A stretch of DNA of 64,000 bases from Limnoperna fortunei (GCA_944474755.1 OX104119.1:45533927-45597926), one strand, 5' to 3'. Numbered from the stretch's first letter, positions 44,209-57,548 are shown. Program-made: numbers and translations. Notes: a model not told the origin generated them from the letters alone.

Positions 44209-46368
44209 TTAGTTATTGGTTTTCAAATGTTATTATAATTTTTTAACTTAAATTGAGTTTGCATTCAAGAGAGAGTTGTGCCCGTAGAAATTTTATAGAG
44301 CAATACAGAAGAAAGACATTCATATATAACAATTCCAAAAGGAATGAATATTATATGCGTCGAATAACACTATGGCCATTTGTTATCAAATCGGTTTAGT
44401 GGGATTGTTATTGTATATTGTATACTTACTTTTCTAGAAATAGAAAAATTAGGTTTTTTAACAACCTGAATAGAGAAATATCACCGGAAATTTAATATGA
44501 AAATCGTTTTTTCAATTTCCTTATCGATAAATTTCACTTTCCATTTCCTGCTTTTCATAATCTTCCTCAATGGTGACATTGTTGTCAAAGTACCGAATTA
44601 AAATTCAATAATTGAAAATAAAACAACTGGTATTGATACTGTAAGGATAATTTTCCTTATGTTTGTGTGCATCCATGAACAGTTGATGGTAGCTGGAGTC
44701 TTGGATAACATACTATGTCAATTTTACAGATGTTTCTTTTTTTTTAACTTTTATACATTCCTTGTCGAAAATTGTGACATCAAATATGACTTTTACAGCT
44801 GTTTGGAAATTAAATGTCATATTCCTCCAAACCCCTTGCGTATTATTTATTATTCTAATATAGACATTTTTATTTCGACATCCTATTTTAAATTGATGTA
44901 TCATCTCATGATGACAAGAATACACGGAGCAAACCTCGATACATATCTCGCGTCAGTCTCACAAAATGTGTAAAATCTAAATTTTGTCGCCAATGATTCA
45001 TCGCTAATAACAGGAAATGATTTGTAATACTTAGTCATGGTGTTTTTTATTGACCATGGTGAGATTATTTTTAGAATTAATCCACTATAAATATGTTCGA
45101 AATGATATGCATGTAAATATTCAATATCGCCCATATCACGGTTGTCGCCAACGGCTATGCACGTTTTCCAGCCTGTTGCATTTGATTTTTGGAAGACTTG
45201 GAAATAGTTTGTTTAAATGCTTTTGTTAAATAAAATGCATTCATAATAATACAGTTTACATTGAAATTGTTTGTTCAGATATGCTTCCGCTTTATATTTA
45301 ATATGTATCATCGTGGCACATTCACTGTTCACTGTTAAAAATTGGGAAAACTATCTGCAACCATATTTTCAAGCGAGAATATTTTTTGACAAGGAAGTAG
45401 GTTCAATAGTAAAACATATTAAACAGCGATGTACGACCAGAAAGAGTCTCTTTTTACCTTTTAAAATATGTGAAAAGGCAGCACTTTTCATTGAAAGATA
45501 TATTATTAGGTTTAAAATGATTTAAGATATCAATGCCACTATTACACATTGTCCCAGGTTTGTCCCTTTTGTTTCTATCGAATAATTCAATCACAGGAAT
45601 TCGACCCCAGATCCATTTGGGCGAAATACTACCATAAAAAGAAAAACATGGATGCGACAAAAGTGAGTGAAATAATGTGACGCAGAAAAAAACCCTTATC
45701 TGGTGGCAGTAAACAATTTCCCGTGTAAACGTCTGAACAAAAATATGGGGGTAATAATTGTTTATTTTTGTGTTAGACTCCTATGAGTCAATACATATCT
45801 ATTTGAATTTTAATCGCATAAGTATATGGTTTCAATCAAAACAGTTCAGTTGTTATCTTCATGAAAAAAAGATTTACTGACAACTTTGATTAAAATATTA
45901 CTGAGGTCATTAATAAAAAAACGATTGTAACTATCTATAGACTTGAATCCATGCAGATTAGTTCTTTAAATTTCTATATATAGTAGAATATAAAAGATTT
46001 AAACTATATATAATAAACATTAAAGATTAAAAGCACAGACAAACAACAATTATTTGGGACCAATTTTCCATTTAGCATATTTGTCGTTGTCTAACTTCCG
46101 TAACAAGTATCACCTTTTCATTCCATAGTGAATAATTAAATTCAGGTTGTAGAACTTTATATTTGTGTATAAAAATTATGAAAATGCCTTTTGCTGTGCC
46201 GCGAATAATAATGTTGATTATATCTAAATGAAGCAAAAGAAATGTCTGTAATGACAGAAGTTTAAACGGGATATTGAAAAATGGATTTTTATCACTATTC
46301 AGCTTTATTTTTGAACAGGAAAAAATTGAAAATATATTTACTTAATGTTGGCATATAACTGATCACTT
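44209..46368. other. Unassigned region
   Basis: No TE motif, RNA gene or convincing exon. The 84-codon ORF at 45271-45525 has no recognisable domain. Confidence 0.5.
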
Positions 46369-48033
46369 AAAGGAGCAGGAGTGACAAGAGTCGTTTTTGG
46401 CGCAAACTCAAATATAGTTGTTTCTAGGTTTTTTTTTAGTTCACACATTAAATTACATTTTTACTCCAAAAAATGCATTCATTTTCATTTTTGGGCGAAA
46501 TTGTGAAAAATGAAGAAAAACTGAGGATTTCTGGAAATTTTAATTTTAAAAGAACTTGCATATAGTTTTTTATTTTTTTAAGCACAAGTTTATCAGAATT
46601 ACCCACCTTTATCATACCATAACTGTATTTTAGATATACTTAAATTGTAAAATGTAGTTTTGTGGCAAAAAGTGTAAAAATTGAAGAAAAACTGAGCATT
46701 TCTGGAAATTTTAATTTAAAAAGTACTCAAATACAGTTTTCAAATTTTTTAAGAACAAGTTAACATAATTACCCACCTTTTTCATATCATTGCTGTATTT
46801 TAGATATACTTAAATTGTAAAATGTATTTTGTGACAAAAATTGTGAAAAATGAAGAAAAACGGAGGATTTCAAGAAATTTTAAATTAAAACGTACTCAAA
46901 TAAAGTGTTCAAATTTTTTAAGCACAAGTTTATCAGAGTTACCCATCTTTATCATATTATAACTGTATTTTAGATATACCTAAATTGTAAAATGTATTTT
47001 TGGGACAAAAAATGTGAAAAAGGAAGAAAAACTGAAGATTTATGGAAATTTTAATTTAAACAGCACTCAAATACAGTTTTCAAATTTTTAAGCGCAAACT
47101 TATCAGAATTACCCACCTTTATCATATAATTGCTGTATTAAGATATACTTAAAGTGTAAAATGTATTGTTTGGACAAAAAATGTAAAAAATAAAGATTTC
47201 TGGAAATTTTAATTTAAAAAGTACTCAAATGCAGTTTTCAAATTTTTTAAGCACAAGTTTATCAGAATTACCCACCTTTATCATACCATCGATGTATTTA
47301 GATATACTTAAATTGTAAAATGTATTTTGTGACAAAAAATGTGAAAAAGAAGAAAGACTGAGGATTTCTGGAAATTTTAAATTAAAACGTACTCAAATAA
47401 AGTGTTCAAATTTTTTAAGCACAATGTTATCAGAGTTACTCATCTTTATCATATCATAACTGTATTTTAGGTATACTTAAATTGTAAAATGTATTTTTGG
47501 GACAAAAAATGTGAAAAATGAAGAAAAACTGAAGATTTATGGAAATTTTAATTTAAACAGTACTCAAATACAGTTTTCAAATTTTTTAAGCGCAAATTTA
47601 TCAGAATTACCCACCTTTATCATATCATTGCTGTATTTAGATATACTTAAATTGTAAAATGTATTGTTTGGACAAAAAATGTGAAAAATGAAGAAAATCT
47701 GAAGATTTCTGGAAATTTGAATTTAAAAAGTACTCAAATGCAGTTTTCAATTTTTTTAAGCACAAGTTTTTCAGAACTACCCACCTTTATCATACAATCG
47801 ATGTATTTAGATATACGTAAATTGTAAAATGTATTTTTGGGACAAGAAATGTGAAAAATCATAAAAAATCAATTAATAACAATTACCTTTTTAGTACCGT
47901 AATCTTGTTGAACAACATTTTCCTTAGTTTTACAACACTTTATCATAATACAGTTTTATTCTAGATATTCACACAACTTAATTTTTTTCAGAAATTTTGG
48001 GCCAAAAATGGCCCTTATCTCCACTACTCCTTT
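46369..48033. mobile_element. Element with ~170-bp tandem repeats and imperfect terminal inverted repeats
   Basis: About eight to nine units, marked by GTGAAAAATGAAGAAAAACT at roughly 46502, 46674, 46843, 47014, 47181, 47340, 47510, 47679 and 47849 (period 160-172 bp). Each carries TTATCAGAATTACCCACCTT and TAGATATACTTAAATTGTAA. The array is bounded by AAAGGAGCAGGAGTGACAAG (46369-46388) and, inverted, AAAGGAGTAGTGGAGATAAG (rc of 48014-48033), 15 of 20 matching. Ends plus tandem core resemble bivalve pearl/HINE elements. Confidence 0.7.
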
Positions 48034-49051
48034 TCATTTAAATGTTTTGTTCCAGGAGAAATATACCAGATTCATCGTATGTACATTCAAGCTATAATAT
48101 TGTTGTCATTTCTCATAATTTGTATCAAAGAATGACAGTAAATTTTACACCCTTTCAAAACAAGGTCAACAATTACTCTTGAAAGGTAAAGATGTAACAG
48201 TGATGCAGTTTAACCCTTTTTCTTATGACCACAGTTGATGTTGTTAGAATCGTCCTATAAAATCGAAAAATCTACAAGGCTGTATAAATTAAATTCCAGG
48301 GCAAATTTATCCATTATTTTCATTCTGAATGGGAAGGTTGACTGAAAAAAAACTGCTGTCCAAGTAAGTGGGGCATAGAACGTAACGTATAAGTAAAGCT
48401 TAGGAGTTATAAGCGATACAAGTAGAGTTTAAAGCACGGTATATGAGCTGGCGGCTTCTGCTTTTGTAGACTTGCCTCTTCATCTCAGACCTTTACGTCT
48501 AAAAGTAACGTGGTTGAACACATGCTTGCCTCTAATCTTACCAGATGGTGGAATATAAGCATTGCGTTTTATGCCATAGGGGCATTTAATCATTGCACTT
48601 ATTTATTTGTCGTATTCTAAGAGCATTTCGCTACGAAACACGTTTCTCCGGTACAATAAGGGAATGTCGTCTAGGACATAGTTTGTTGGAACCACGGCTG
48701 TAGTATTAAATCTTGTGGATTAATATTGGTTTTTATAATCTAATACAATGAATATTGCTGTGGTGTCATTATGTATACAGTAAAATAGGTCATAAGCCGA
48801 TAACTTATAGAGTAATTAGACGGGTATCTATAAAGAGCCAGGCACTGCTAATTCTGCTGCTCCGTAGCACCTGAGTGGTTTTTTATTGGGTTCGGGTTGT
48901 TAACTTTTTCGTTCTTGTTTCGTGTTAAGTATGTTTATTATATAGTTTTTACAACAATTGTAAAAGCGTTCACCTCGGTGCGTTCATATAAACTGAAAGA
49001 TTCTTCTGATCTTGATTATGATTAGGTAACGAACAAACAGGGCGACAAGAC

Positions 49052-49380
49052 CGCTTTGAGAGGTTGAAATGGAAAATAGTTGATACAAAAAATTGAACAG
49101 TATGAAAGTGGAGAAAAGTTTGTGTGCCTCAACACCCCAGGAAGCTATAGTTGTACATGGCTGCGGTGAGATTCGAGGAGTCTATATGATTACATTGTTT
49201 CAATATTAAAACGAGATATTTTAGTGGAGTAGGTTTTTAGTTTTGTAGTTAATAAAGTAAGGATTTTTTGAGAGTTTGAAATGGAAAATAGGTGACACAA
49301 AGAATTAAATACTATGAGAGTGGAAAAAAGTATGTGTGCCCCATTCAACTCAAGGAAGCTAGAGTTGTACATTTGGTTGA
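49052..49380. repeat. ~213-bp local duplication
   Basis: GAGAGGTTGAAATGGAAAAT at about 49056 recurs as GAGAGTTTGAAATGGAAAAT at about 49269, and both continue through a GGAAGCTA(T/G)AGTTGTACAT block. It lies inside the first unit of the larger duplication. Confidence 0.8.
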
Positions 49381-50199
49381 CTAACTTATGATTAAGTCTA
49401 CTAGTGGAGGTGACTGGGGTTGATAGTAGGCGGACGCAAAATAAGACAAATTCAAAACAAAATGTATTGGCACGTACACATCACATTAAGATTGGCGGTT
49501 TGTGAAACATTGACAAAACCATCCGACACATTATGCTTACAAAATAAAACTTGACGTATATCAAAATTTAAATATTAAATGTATAAGTTTAGTGATAATA
49601 TGACATGTATATTCAAAAAGATGTTTAGTTATCTGTTATGAAGGGACACATGAAGATTAAGGCATAGGTAATGATGGGTGATTGATTGTGTTTAGCTAAT
49701 GGAGGTTTGGTAAAGAAGGTAAAAGTGACGCAGCTTAACACTTTTTATGACGATCCTTGTTGCTGTTGATAGAATTGTCTAAGTAAGTAGGGACATAGAA
49801 CGAAACCTGTAAGTAATGCTTGGAATTTAAAGCAACATAAGTATAGTTCAATGCTCGGCATTAGAGCTTACAGAGTCTGACGTAGAAGACTTGTCTCTGC
49901 CTCTCAGACTAGTACGCCTCCAAGTATCATGGTTAAATACATGCTTGCTTCTGTGTCTTTCCAGATGGTGGTATAGAAACATTGCATTTCTGTAAATTAT
50001 AGGCGGCACTTATTTGTTGTAGTCTAACGGCACTTAGCTAATAGACACGTATCTCCGCTGATTTTATAAAGGAAGGTAATTTAGGACCGGGGTTGGGTTG
50101 TTAATTCTTGTGGACTATTATATTGGGTTTTAGAGTATCTGATATAACGTCTATTGATATTGGTCGTGTTGTGTCTTTATGTATATAGTAAAATAGATT

Positions 50200-50318
50200 G
50201 TTTGTTTGTTTGAATGGTGTTCAGCAATTTTTCAGCTATATCATGACGTCCAGTTTTTATTGAGGGAGGAGCCGGAGTATTCGGAGAGAACCCCGGACAT
50301 GCGGTAGGAAAACTAGCA
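50200..50318 (-). mobile_element. 5'-truncated SINE with 17-bp TSD
   Basis: Minus-strand 3' half of the SINE family (TCCGG…CTCCTCCCTCAATAAAAACT, tail CAAACAAAC). It is flanked by identical 17-bp copies of ATATAGTAAAATAGATT (50183-50199 and 50319-50335). The other unit of the surrounding duplication lacks it and gives the empty-site version. Confidence 0.95.
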
Positions 50319-50904
50319 ATATAGTAAAATAGATTATAAGCAGATAACTTATGGAGTAATTTGACGGGTATCTATATAAAACTAGACACTGCTTAGTCTG
50401 CTCTTTTGGAGCAGCTGAGTGCACCCAGGGTTTTAATTGGGTTCGGGTTGCTCACTTTCTGCTTCATGTTTCGTGTGATGTATGTTTCTTATTTAGTTAA
50501 ACAGATGTATTAGCGCTGACCATGAGATGCTAATAAAAAACTGATATACTCTTCGGACCTTGAGTATAATCAGGTACCGAACAAACAGCACGCTAAGACC
50601 ACTCGGATATACTATGGAAAATCACCCTATCAAAATTAAAAAAACACACACCGAATTTCAAAACAACAAATATATTTATCTCGAGGAAATAATTGTCGAC
50701 GTCAATTTCCACACTTTTGTATCTACGAAATTTAAGCTTAAGCTCGACCAAACTGCTAAGCAGTTTTCATGTTTTCATATGTCAGGCAAAAACCTTATAT
50801 TCAGACATTAATCGGTGTTTCCATAGTAACGTATGTGATATTTTGTGTATTCCTCAGTTTATAGAAAGGCTCAATTACATTAAAAAAGTGGTGAATAACA
50901 GAGT

Positions 50905-51095
50905 AAAAAACCTGTAAAACAGTTCACAGTCGTTCTGACTACAAATAGCAAACAAGGTTTTTATTTTCACTATAACAGTTAAAAACAATATCAATTTTTA
51001 GTAAAACAGATAACAGATAAAGGCTGAAAAACAGTTTTATTTTAAAATAAACTGTTAACTGACGTGTAAAAATGCCCAATACTCGGTAACAGAAA
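50905..51095 (-). repeat. Dispersed repeat, copy 2 (unnamed)
   Basis: Reverse-complement counterpart of 43460-43640, with similarity over about 180 bp. Confidence 0.6.
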
Positions 51096-53097
51096 AAATG
51101 TTGCCCCCTCTGTATCGTATTTGATAAAAGTGCAAGTGCAGAACTATTATAAAAAAATTAAACGGATATATTTTACTTTCGCTTTAATACGTTTATTGAC
51201 AAATAAATTTGCTCCTATCGTATGTGTCTATTCCTTTTTTTATTTTGCCTGCCATATGCATATAAAGACTTGGTGTAACACTATGGGTTTCCAACCCGGA
51301 AGTCGTTAACATTTTAAAATAATTTTTCAATATTTAATTCATTAATTAAATATTATATTTTAACTATTTTAACATATTTTATCTGTAATTGTATGAAGTT
51401 TATCTTTAAAGTGCATTGCGTTAAAAGTTTGTACTCTGGCTTCATAGTATTTTGAACAAATTATCTAATTAGAGCTTTATTGACAAGTTTTAATTCCAAA
51501 ACTATCTGTAATATAAATAATGTCGACCAGCGATCGTGGTAGGTCCGTAAGGTACAATCAGTGCTGTTACCATAATGGGTGAGGGTGTTTGCACGACGAT
51601 TCAATTGATTGACAAACAATGTAACTTGGGCCAACCATGGTAGTGTTAGTGATATGTATTTGTCACATTTCTTATTGTTTTATTTTTCAAATAGTTATTT
51701 GCTTTTGTGTATTCGAGACTGCAGGTGCAGAGCCAGACATTGTGTCTCTGCGACTGTAACCTCGTATGACCTGGCTGCAAGTGATGGAAATTGCGTAGTA
51801 TTTTTACTGGGTCTATATAAACAGCGCAATTTCCAACCCTCTTTAGCCTGCTCTTAAACCCTGTTACGAAAACTGTTGAAGTTATATTTTGGATTTGGCA
51901 ACCTTTTATTGTTAAATTAACTTTATTGTTCTGTATTGACGCTTTGCTGATAATACATTTCGTTAAAACAACTGAGTTAGTCAATTACGGCCAGTGTTGG
52001 TATACCAGTATAACGGTTACGTGTTCCTACAACCAAAGAAACTCAACACACAACGCGAAGTCATTGGAAGGCCAGCCCTGTCCTGTACCGTAGGACTACA
52101 CGTGGTTTCTTGGAATAGGTTGTATTATTGCGTAATAGCTCGAGCGACTAGTTTTATCCACATCAGCTATTTCGCTTTATACAATGGGAAAACATTATCT
52201 TGAAGTTTTGATTTGATTTCATCTGCCAAACAACAACAAAATGTCTATGGGAATATTTATCTATTGTTACAAAATAGCGTTCTTATTGTTATTTAAAAAA
52301 AATTAAATTGGTTAAATTTTGATAAATTTTGTAAACATTAAGTCATTACATGATCAGATCTTATTATGCATTTCGGAAAAAATGAATATTCATAGTAATA
52401 GGACCGCGTCGTGCATTCTCCCTTCTATCCTTGGGGCATATTTTTGAATTGACATGACAATGACAGTACTCTTGTATAAATAAAACATTTTTTAAACATT
52501 GGATTTTGGAGACACTGATATAACAGATCAATTTATTAGAGCAAATGTGACTAAACCAATTTAAGGTATTAAAAAATTAGAAATGCTTAGAAGTATTGAT
52601 GGACGTTTACGTTTATCCTCCAAATTAAACATAAAAATAAAATACAAAATGTAAAATTAGAAGACCATCACAATGCAGGTTAATTTAAAAATATATTCTC
52701 AATACAAGAACCTTGCAGTGTCACCAACAAATCTTGTTTGTATACTTCCAAACCTTATTTCAGTCTTAATATCAGAACAGAGACTTAAGTCAAATTTCAA
52801 ACTAAAGTATGAGTTCTCACAACCACAACAACATACAAATACGTAAGTTTTAATTAGCTTAAACCAGAACTTCAACTCCAACTTAGCAAAGACTTCAACA
52901 TAGGTTCGGGAAAAACACATTTTGCGCAGTAGCTTATTATTACCAGATATTCTCATCTGTACTACTTCCAGACCTCACAAAGCATTGCCCTGAACCCATT
53001 TGGGGGCCTAAAGTGGCCCACAGACCCTTCACTTCCACTAGCAGAAACATGCAAATACACACCATAAAAAATGCGTTTTCTGTTTAAATGTCAATTA
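51096..53097. other. Unassigned region
   Basis: No TE, RNA or exon signal was recognised on either strand. Confidence 0.5.
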
Positions 53098-53212
53098 TCG
53101 CCACTTTCAGCATTTTTCAGCTATATCATTACGTCTAGTTTATATAGGATGAAACCGGAGTTATCGGTGAAAACAACGCCCTTATTGAGATTAAGATTGG
53201 CACCCTGTCCAT
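53098..53212 (-). mobile_element. Diverged SINE fragment
   Basis: GCCACTTTCAGCATTTTTCA, GCTATATCATTACGTCTAGTT and the ATGAAACCGGAGTTATCGG region match the 3' half of the SINE family with many substitutions. Confidence 0.7.
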
Positions 53213-53549
53213 AGTAATGTTTAAACTTAAAGGCACGTTAAAGTGTTGTTACCACCTCATCATTACATATTGACTTACATTGAAGTTTAACGTGGGTGTA
53301 AGACCACACGACTAGAAAATGTATCAAATTTTTAGATGTCATACACCTCTGTAACGGCCTTGTCGGGAAAATGTTCATTGAAACAGGAACAACAGTTTCT
53401 GCTTCAAACTTTTTAAATAGTTTCAAAACTTCTTTCAAATCCGGACAAATATACGAACAAAATAACAACGAAAGATTACTCTTAAGGAATGACCATACCA
53501 ACCTCGCCTTGGGGTTTGTTTGTACATGTATACTTCTTCTAAACTACGA

Positions 53550-53670
53550 CTACCACAGGTCGGGGGTTCTCTCCGGGTACTCCGGCTTCCTCCCCCAATA
53601 AAAACTGGACGCCATGAAATAGCTGAAAAATTGCTGAAAGTGGCGTTAAAACACCATTCAAACAAACAAA
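53550..53670 (+). mobile_element. 5'-truncated SINE with 12-bp TSD
   Basis: 3' half of the SINE (CTCCGGGTACTCCGGCTTCC … AAGTGGCGTTAAAACACC, tail CAAACAAACAAA). TCTAAACTACGA flanks both ends (53538-53549, 53671-53682). Truncated at nearly the same place as the copy at 50200-50318. Confidence 0.93.
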
Positions 53671-54162
53671 TCTAAACTACGAAAAGAAATTGCAATCCCA
53701 AGGCATTCCCATTTCTCAATTATTTCCAGAAACTTTAAAAAATAGGCAAAATTCTTTTGAAGGCTAAAACCAGAAATTTACTACTTACCACATTTGTGAA
53801 AAAAGTTTAACTGGAAATTCAGATAACAAAATTTTAATTAAAATATTATACTTCCTGAAAGGCTGACACCGAAAATTTTGACCATTTTTCGAAACTCACA
53901 AACGATTGAAATATTGAAGCATAATTCCTTTATGAAAAAAGGTATGATGATTATAAAATGCAACAACTGGCTAAGAAGATTACATGTAGCTACGGAGCTG
54001 AATACATCTTTTTTATAGCAAATTGTCACAGGTTAATCTGTCAATAGACTCTCACGGAAGAGTTGCGATGACTAAGTTTGTTCAGAGCATGCGTTTAAAT
54101 TTTCAACGCCACATTTGTAGTAGAAATAGAATTTCTAAGTAACAAGTGTGGATACAGAAAAA

Positions 54163-54634
54163 TGTCTCGCCTGCATTCCGCATCAGTAACGAAAAAAAAA
54201 CGTCATAAGCATTACGTAAATAGTATTAAATTGTTATTATTTAAAATATACAATGCATGGTTACAGAGAAACCGACCCAATACAAAAACTTTAACGCAGT
54301 CGCTGGACCGTGAAATTGAGGTCAAGGCCAGGCGACACCTACCAGACAGTCATGTACTATTCATCAGCAACATGTATACCAAAAATTGTCATCCTACCAT
54401 GCGTGGTTACAGAGGAACTGCCGTAACCCAAAAACTTTAACGTAGTCGCTGGACTGTGAAATTGAGGTCAAGGTAAGGTGACAGGTGACTGACTGGCAAG
54501 TACTCATCATAAGCTACCACTGGATAAAAATTTGATGGACCTAGGGTTTAGGCTTACAAAGATATGAAGCAAGATGTCCGCCGGATTCCCATACATATGT
54601 CTCGCCTCCAGCGACTATCATTGCAGGCGAGACA
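54163..54634. mobile_element. ~470-bp TIR element with internal repeat
   Basis: TGTCTCGCCTGCA (54163-54175) is exactly inverted as TGCAGGCGAGACA (54622-54634). Two ~148-bp direct copies begin near 54283 and 54430 with AAAACTTTAACG(C/T)AGTCGCTGG. A further TGTCTCGCCTCCAGCGAC sits at about 54599, just inside the right end. No protein. Confidence 0.65.
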
Positions 54635-57171
54635 AAAATGGCAATTCTTGAAAAATGTATCAACTTTGAAAATGAAGGGGGTAAAAATAATAACTACAAT
54701 ATTTACTGACATAAACAGATTTGAAATCCTAGTATATATCAATGTACAGACAAAGATGATGACATCCGACATATAGAAAACAAAAGCTTATATTGACCAA
54801 TTGTCCAAGTGAGCAAAAAAGGTTAATTACAGGCAAAAGACGAACACCAAGTGATAACAAAGGCTATAAGCTTAAAATTTCTTATGAATGATGAAGCTGT
54901 TATCTTCTGACAATTTCCTGAATGTTAATGCTTGTGTTTGGCACTATTTTTATCATCTGATTATTAGATGCCTCCTACCATTTTGTAACAATGTTTGATT
55001 GCATTTGTTATCATCGAACTTTGTTATATTCCTTTAACAGCTACTGAACAAGGGCAAGTATGTTTGAATTTGAAACATAATATGATTTTTTGTGTGTTTA
55101 AATATATAAGGACAACATTAATAGTGTAACAGAACGGCTTTCAACAACAAGATACTAACATAGGCAGTTTTATTCTCAAATTAACAAAAGCACCAGTTAA
55201 ACATATCGTGAAATTTAGTCTTTGTACACAAAAATGTTTCGACTAAGATATGTCCATCAGATCTGGACAAACAATTTCATAGAATATAACAATAAATTTC
55301 ATATTGTACAGTGTTAATAATTAATTTATAGTTTATCTTGACAACAAGTTGTTTTGTGACAGCAAGTCCAGTTTTATCCTCCTTAATACACCATTTCACA
55401 TGTTGACCATGTTCCACTTAATTACATACTCCTTTTGATAGCATAAGACTTTTAAACACCAAACCAGTTCCTATACTCTCCAAGTTAAAAATTTCTGTTA
55501 TTTGCATGAAAAATATTATGAAATTCCAAAATTTATATTTATTGCATAAAATTATCCAGAAATGGACTTATTACTTGTCAAAAACTGACATCTTCCTGAC
55601 GATGCAATAATAATTACTTGCACTAGAATTAACATGTTTTGACTACCTTCTTTTATATTATAACTGTTTTTATATTAAATATCATCAACATCTTTTTTGT
55701 GAAGTTATCAAGTCTCTGTTATCACTGTTTTAGTTCAGTCCCCAGAGAACTTTAGATATATGCAATGTTACCTCCCACTCCCAAAATGATACCATGATAC
55801 AGCTGGAGAACTTTTAAATGGTATTAAATTTTTTTTTAAACAATTTCTTAGATATTGAATCAGTTTTAAAAAAAGAAATCTTCCCCAAAATCTCCACATT
55901 TTTGCAGCAATACTGCCTTTGGTTACAAAAAATGCACTGGTATAAAAATACAAATTAAAATACTGGCAAGATTAACATTACACCGGTATAAAAATACAAA
56001 TCTTTAAGTATTTGGTCAACAATACTGTTTTGATTATATTACATATATATAAAAAATAGAAATCTCCACCTCAATATCTGTTCAAAAATACTTGCTTTGA
56101 TTAAAAAAAATATTAAAGTACATTATTATTTGTAACAATTATAGTAAAGTCAGTCAAGTGTCTTTTACCTATTTTAATATCAACTAATAAGATTGTCATA
56201 GGAACAGTTTTCATTCTTATGAGTCATGCACGAGTAGCTGAAATTTAGATCTCCTGCTATTACTGATGAAGACCTTTAAAGAAAACAGATTGAAGCACTG
56301 CTCTAAACGGCTGTTATCTGTATTTAGAATTGATTTACCAATAGTTAGAAAATACCTGACTGATAAATGTATTTAGACTAAAACAATGAAAAACTGGCAA
56401 AACTGAATCCTTTTAGTTATTGAATTTTAAGAATATATTACGGAAAAATAATGGACAGCAACAACATTTGTATTATTTATATCTGCAGACAATTAGTTTG
56501 TTTTAATCTAATTTATACAATTTTCTGTTTTCTGATAATATCATAAACAATGCCCACAAATGTAAAAAAGCCAGGTATTCATTATCATGATTATAGATAT
56601 TTTTATTGGAAGCTTGTAAACTTGGCAGAAATTCTAAAATGTATTCTGAAGAATGTAGTAACATAAAACTAGTTTTGGAATCACATGACTTTATTGTACT
56701 TTAAAAAGTAAAAACAACTACAATAAAATGAAATAATAATAACTTAAAATCCTAAGTGACTTTGTAAAATCAAACACAGTACTGTTCCTAAAAACAATTG
56801 GCAGTCATGGAATGTCACATACAAAAAATGCAGATCTAATTTTGGCAGAACGGTTAAGGTTATTGCACTAAACAACCTACATGTATAATAAGCTCACTTT
56901 TTGTCATGATTTCATCCAGAATGTTATTAAATATTATATAATTACTGTCTTAAATTGAGCATGCTTGGGCACAGTAAATAGCCCTTTTTCAAAAATTAGT
57001 AACACTAACAATACAGAAACAATAGAGTATTAGTGCTAAAGTTGAACACAATTTTTATAAAAGAAAGACTAGAAACATTGAGACATTTAATGATACATGA
57101 AAATCTGACACATACAAATAACAGAATGTTAAAATGGAATAACTGACAAATATAACATATTTTTCAATTTA
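54635..57171. other. AT-rich region, possibly beyond the 3' end of the minus-strand gene
   Basis: No recognised gene. A local two-copy repeat (GGTATAAAAATACAAAT and an AGAAATCT-CC-CC block) lies at about 55860-56110. Confidence 0.5.
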
Positions 57172-57172
57172 A

Positions 57173-57178
57173 TTTATT
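57173..57178 (-). terminator. Candidate poly(A) signal of the minus-strand gene
   Basis: AATAAA on the minus strand about 370 bp after the stop. Other candidates exist further downstream. Confidence 0.3.
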
Positions 57179-57548
57179 ATCACAGATGTTTTGACTGGGT
57201 TTTACTTCTGAAAATGTTGTTTATATTCATACTACAGTAATTATTTGAGATCATTGGGAAATTTGGTCATCTGAATATTCCTAACAGGTATATGTTATTA
57301 TTCATTACATTCAACACCTGATAATTTTTTTCATTGAATAAATTTAAATTAATTAAACTAACACTGCTGAAATAAGGTCAAGATTTCTAAAAAGCTAAGT
57401 TGTTGAGACTGTAACGTAAATACATTAAACTAAGATGATAAACTTTAATACATGCTTTTTTATGATTTTTTGCATAGATAGTTCAGATATGTGCAAACAA
57501 GTGTAACAACATTTTCAATGAAACAGCATAAAGAACCTTCTAAAGCTT

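Larger units (their letters stand above)
48186..50610. repeat. Divergent ~1.4-kb tandem duplication
   Basis: 48186-49055 and 49714-50600 align in the same orientation: GGGCATAGAACGTAACG / GGGACATAGAACGAAACC, ATACATGCTTGC…CCAGATGGTGG, GAGTAATTAGACGGGTATCTAT / GAGTAATTTGACGGGTATCTAT, and GGTAACGAACAAACAGGGCG / GGTACCGAACAAACAGCACG. The first copy has about 110 bp extra near 48255-48365; the second holds a SINE. The conserved content is non-coding and unrecognised. Confidence 0.8.

Noticed and set aside
45271..45525. 84-codon ORF with a hydrophobic N-terminus
   Set aside because: No domain, splice context or neighbouring exon supports it.
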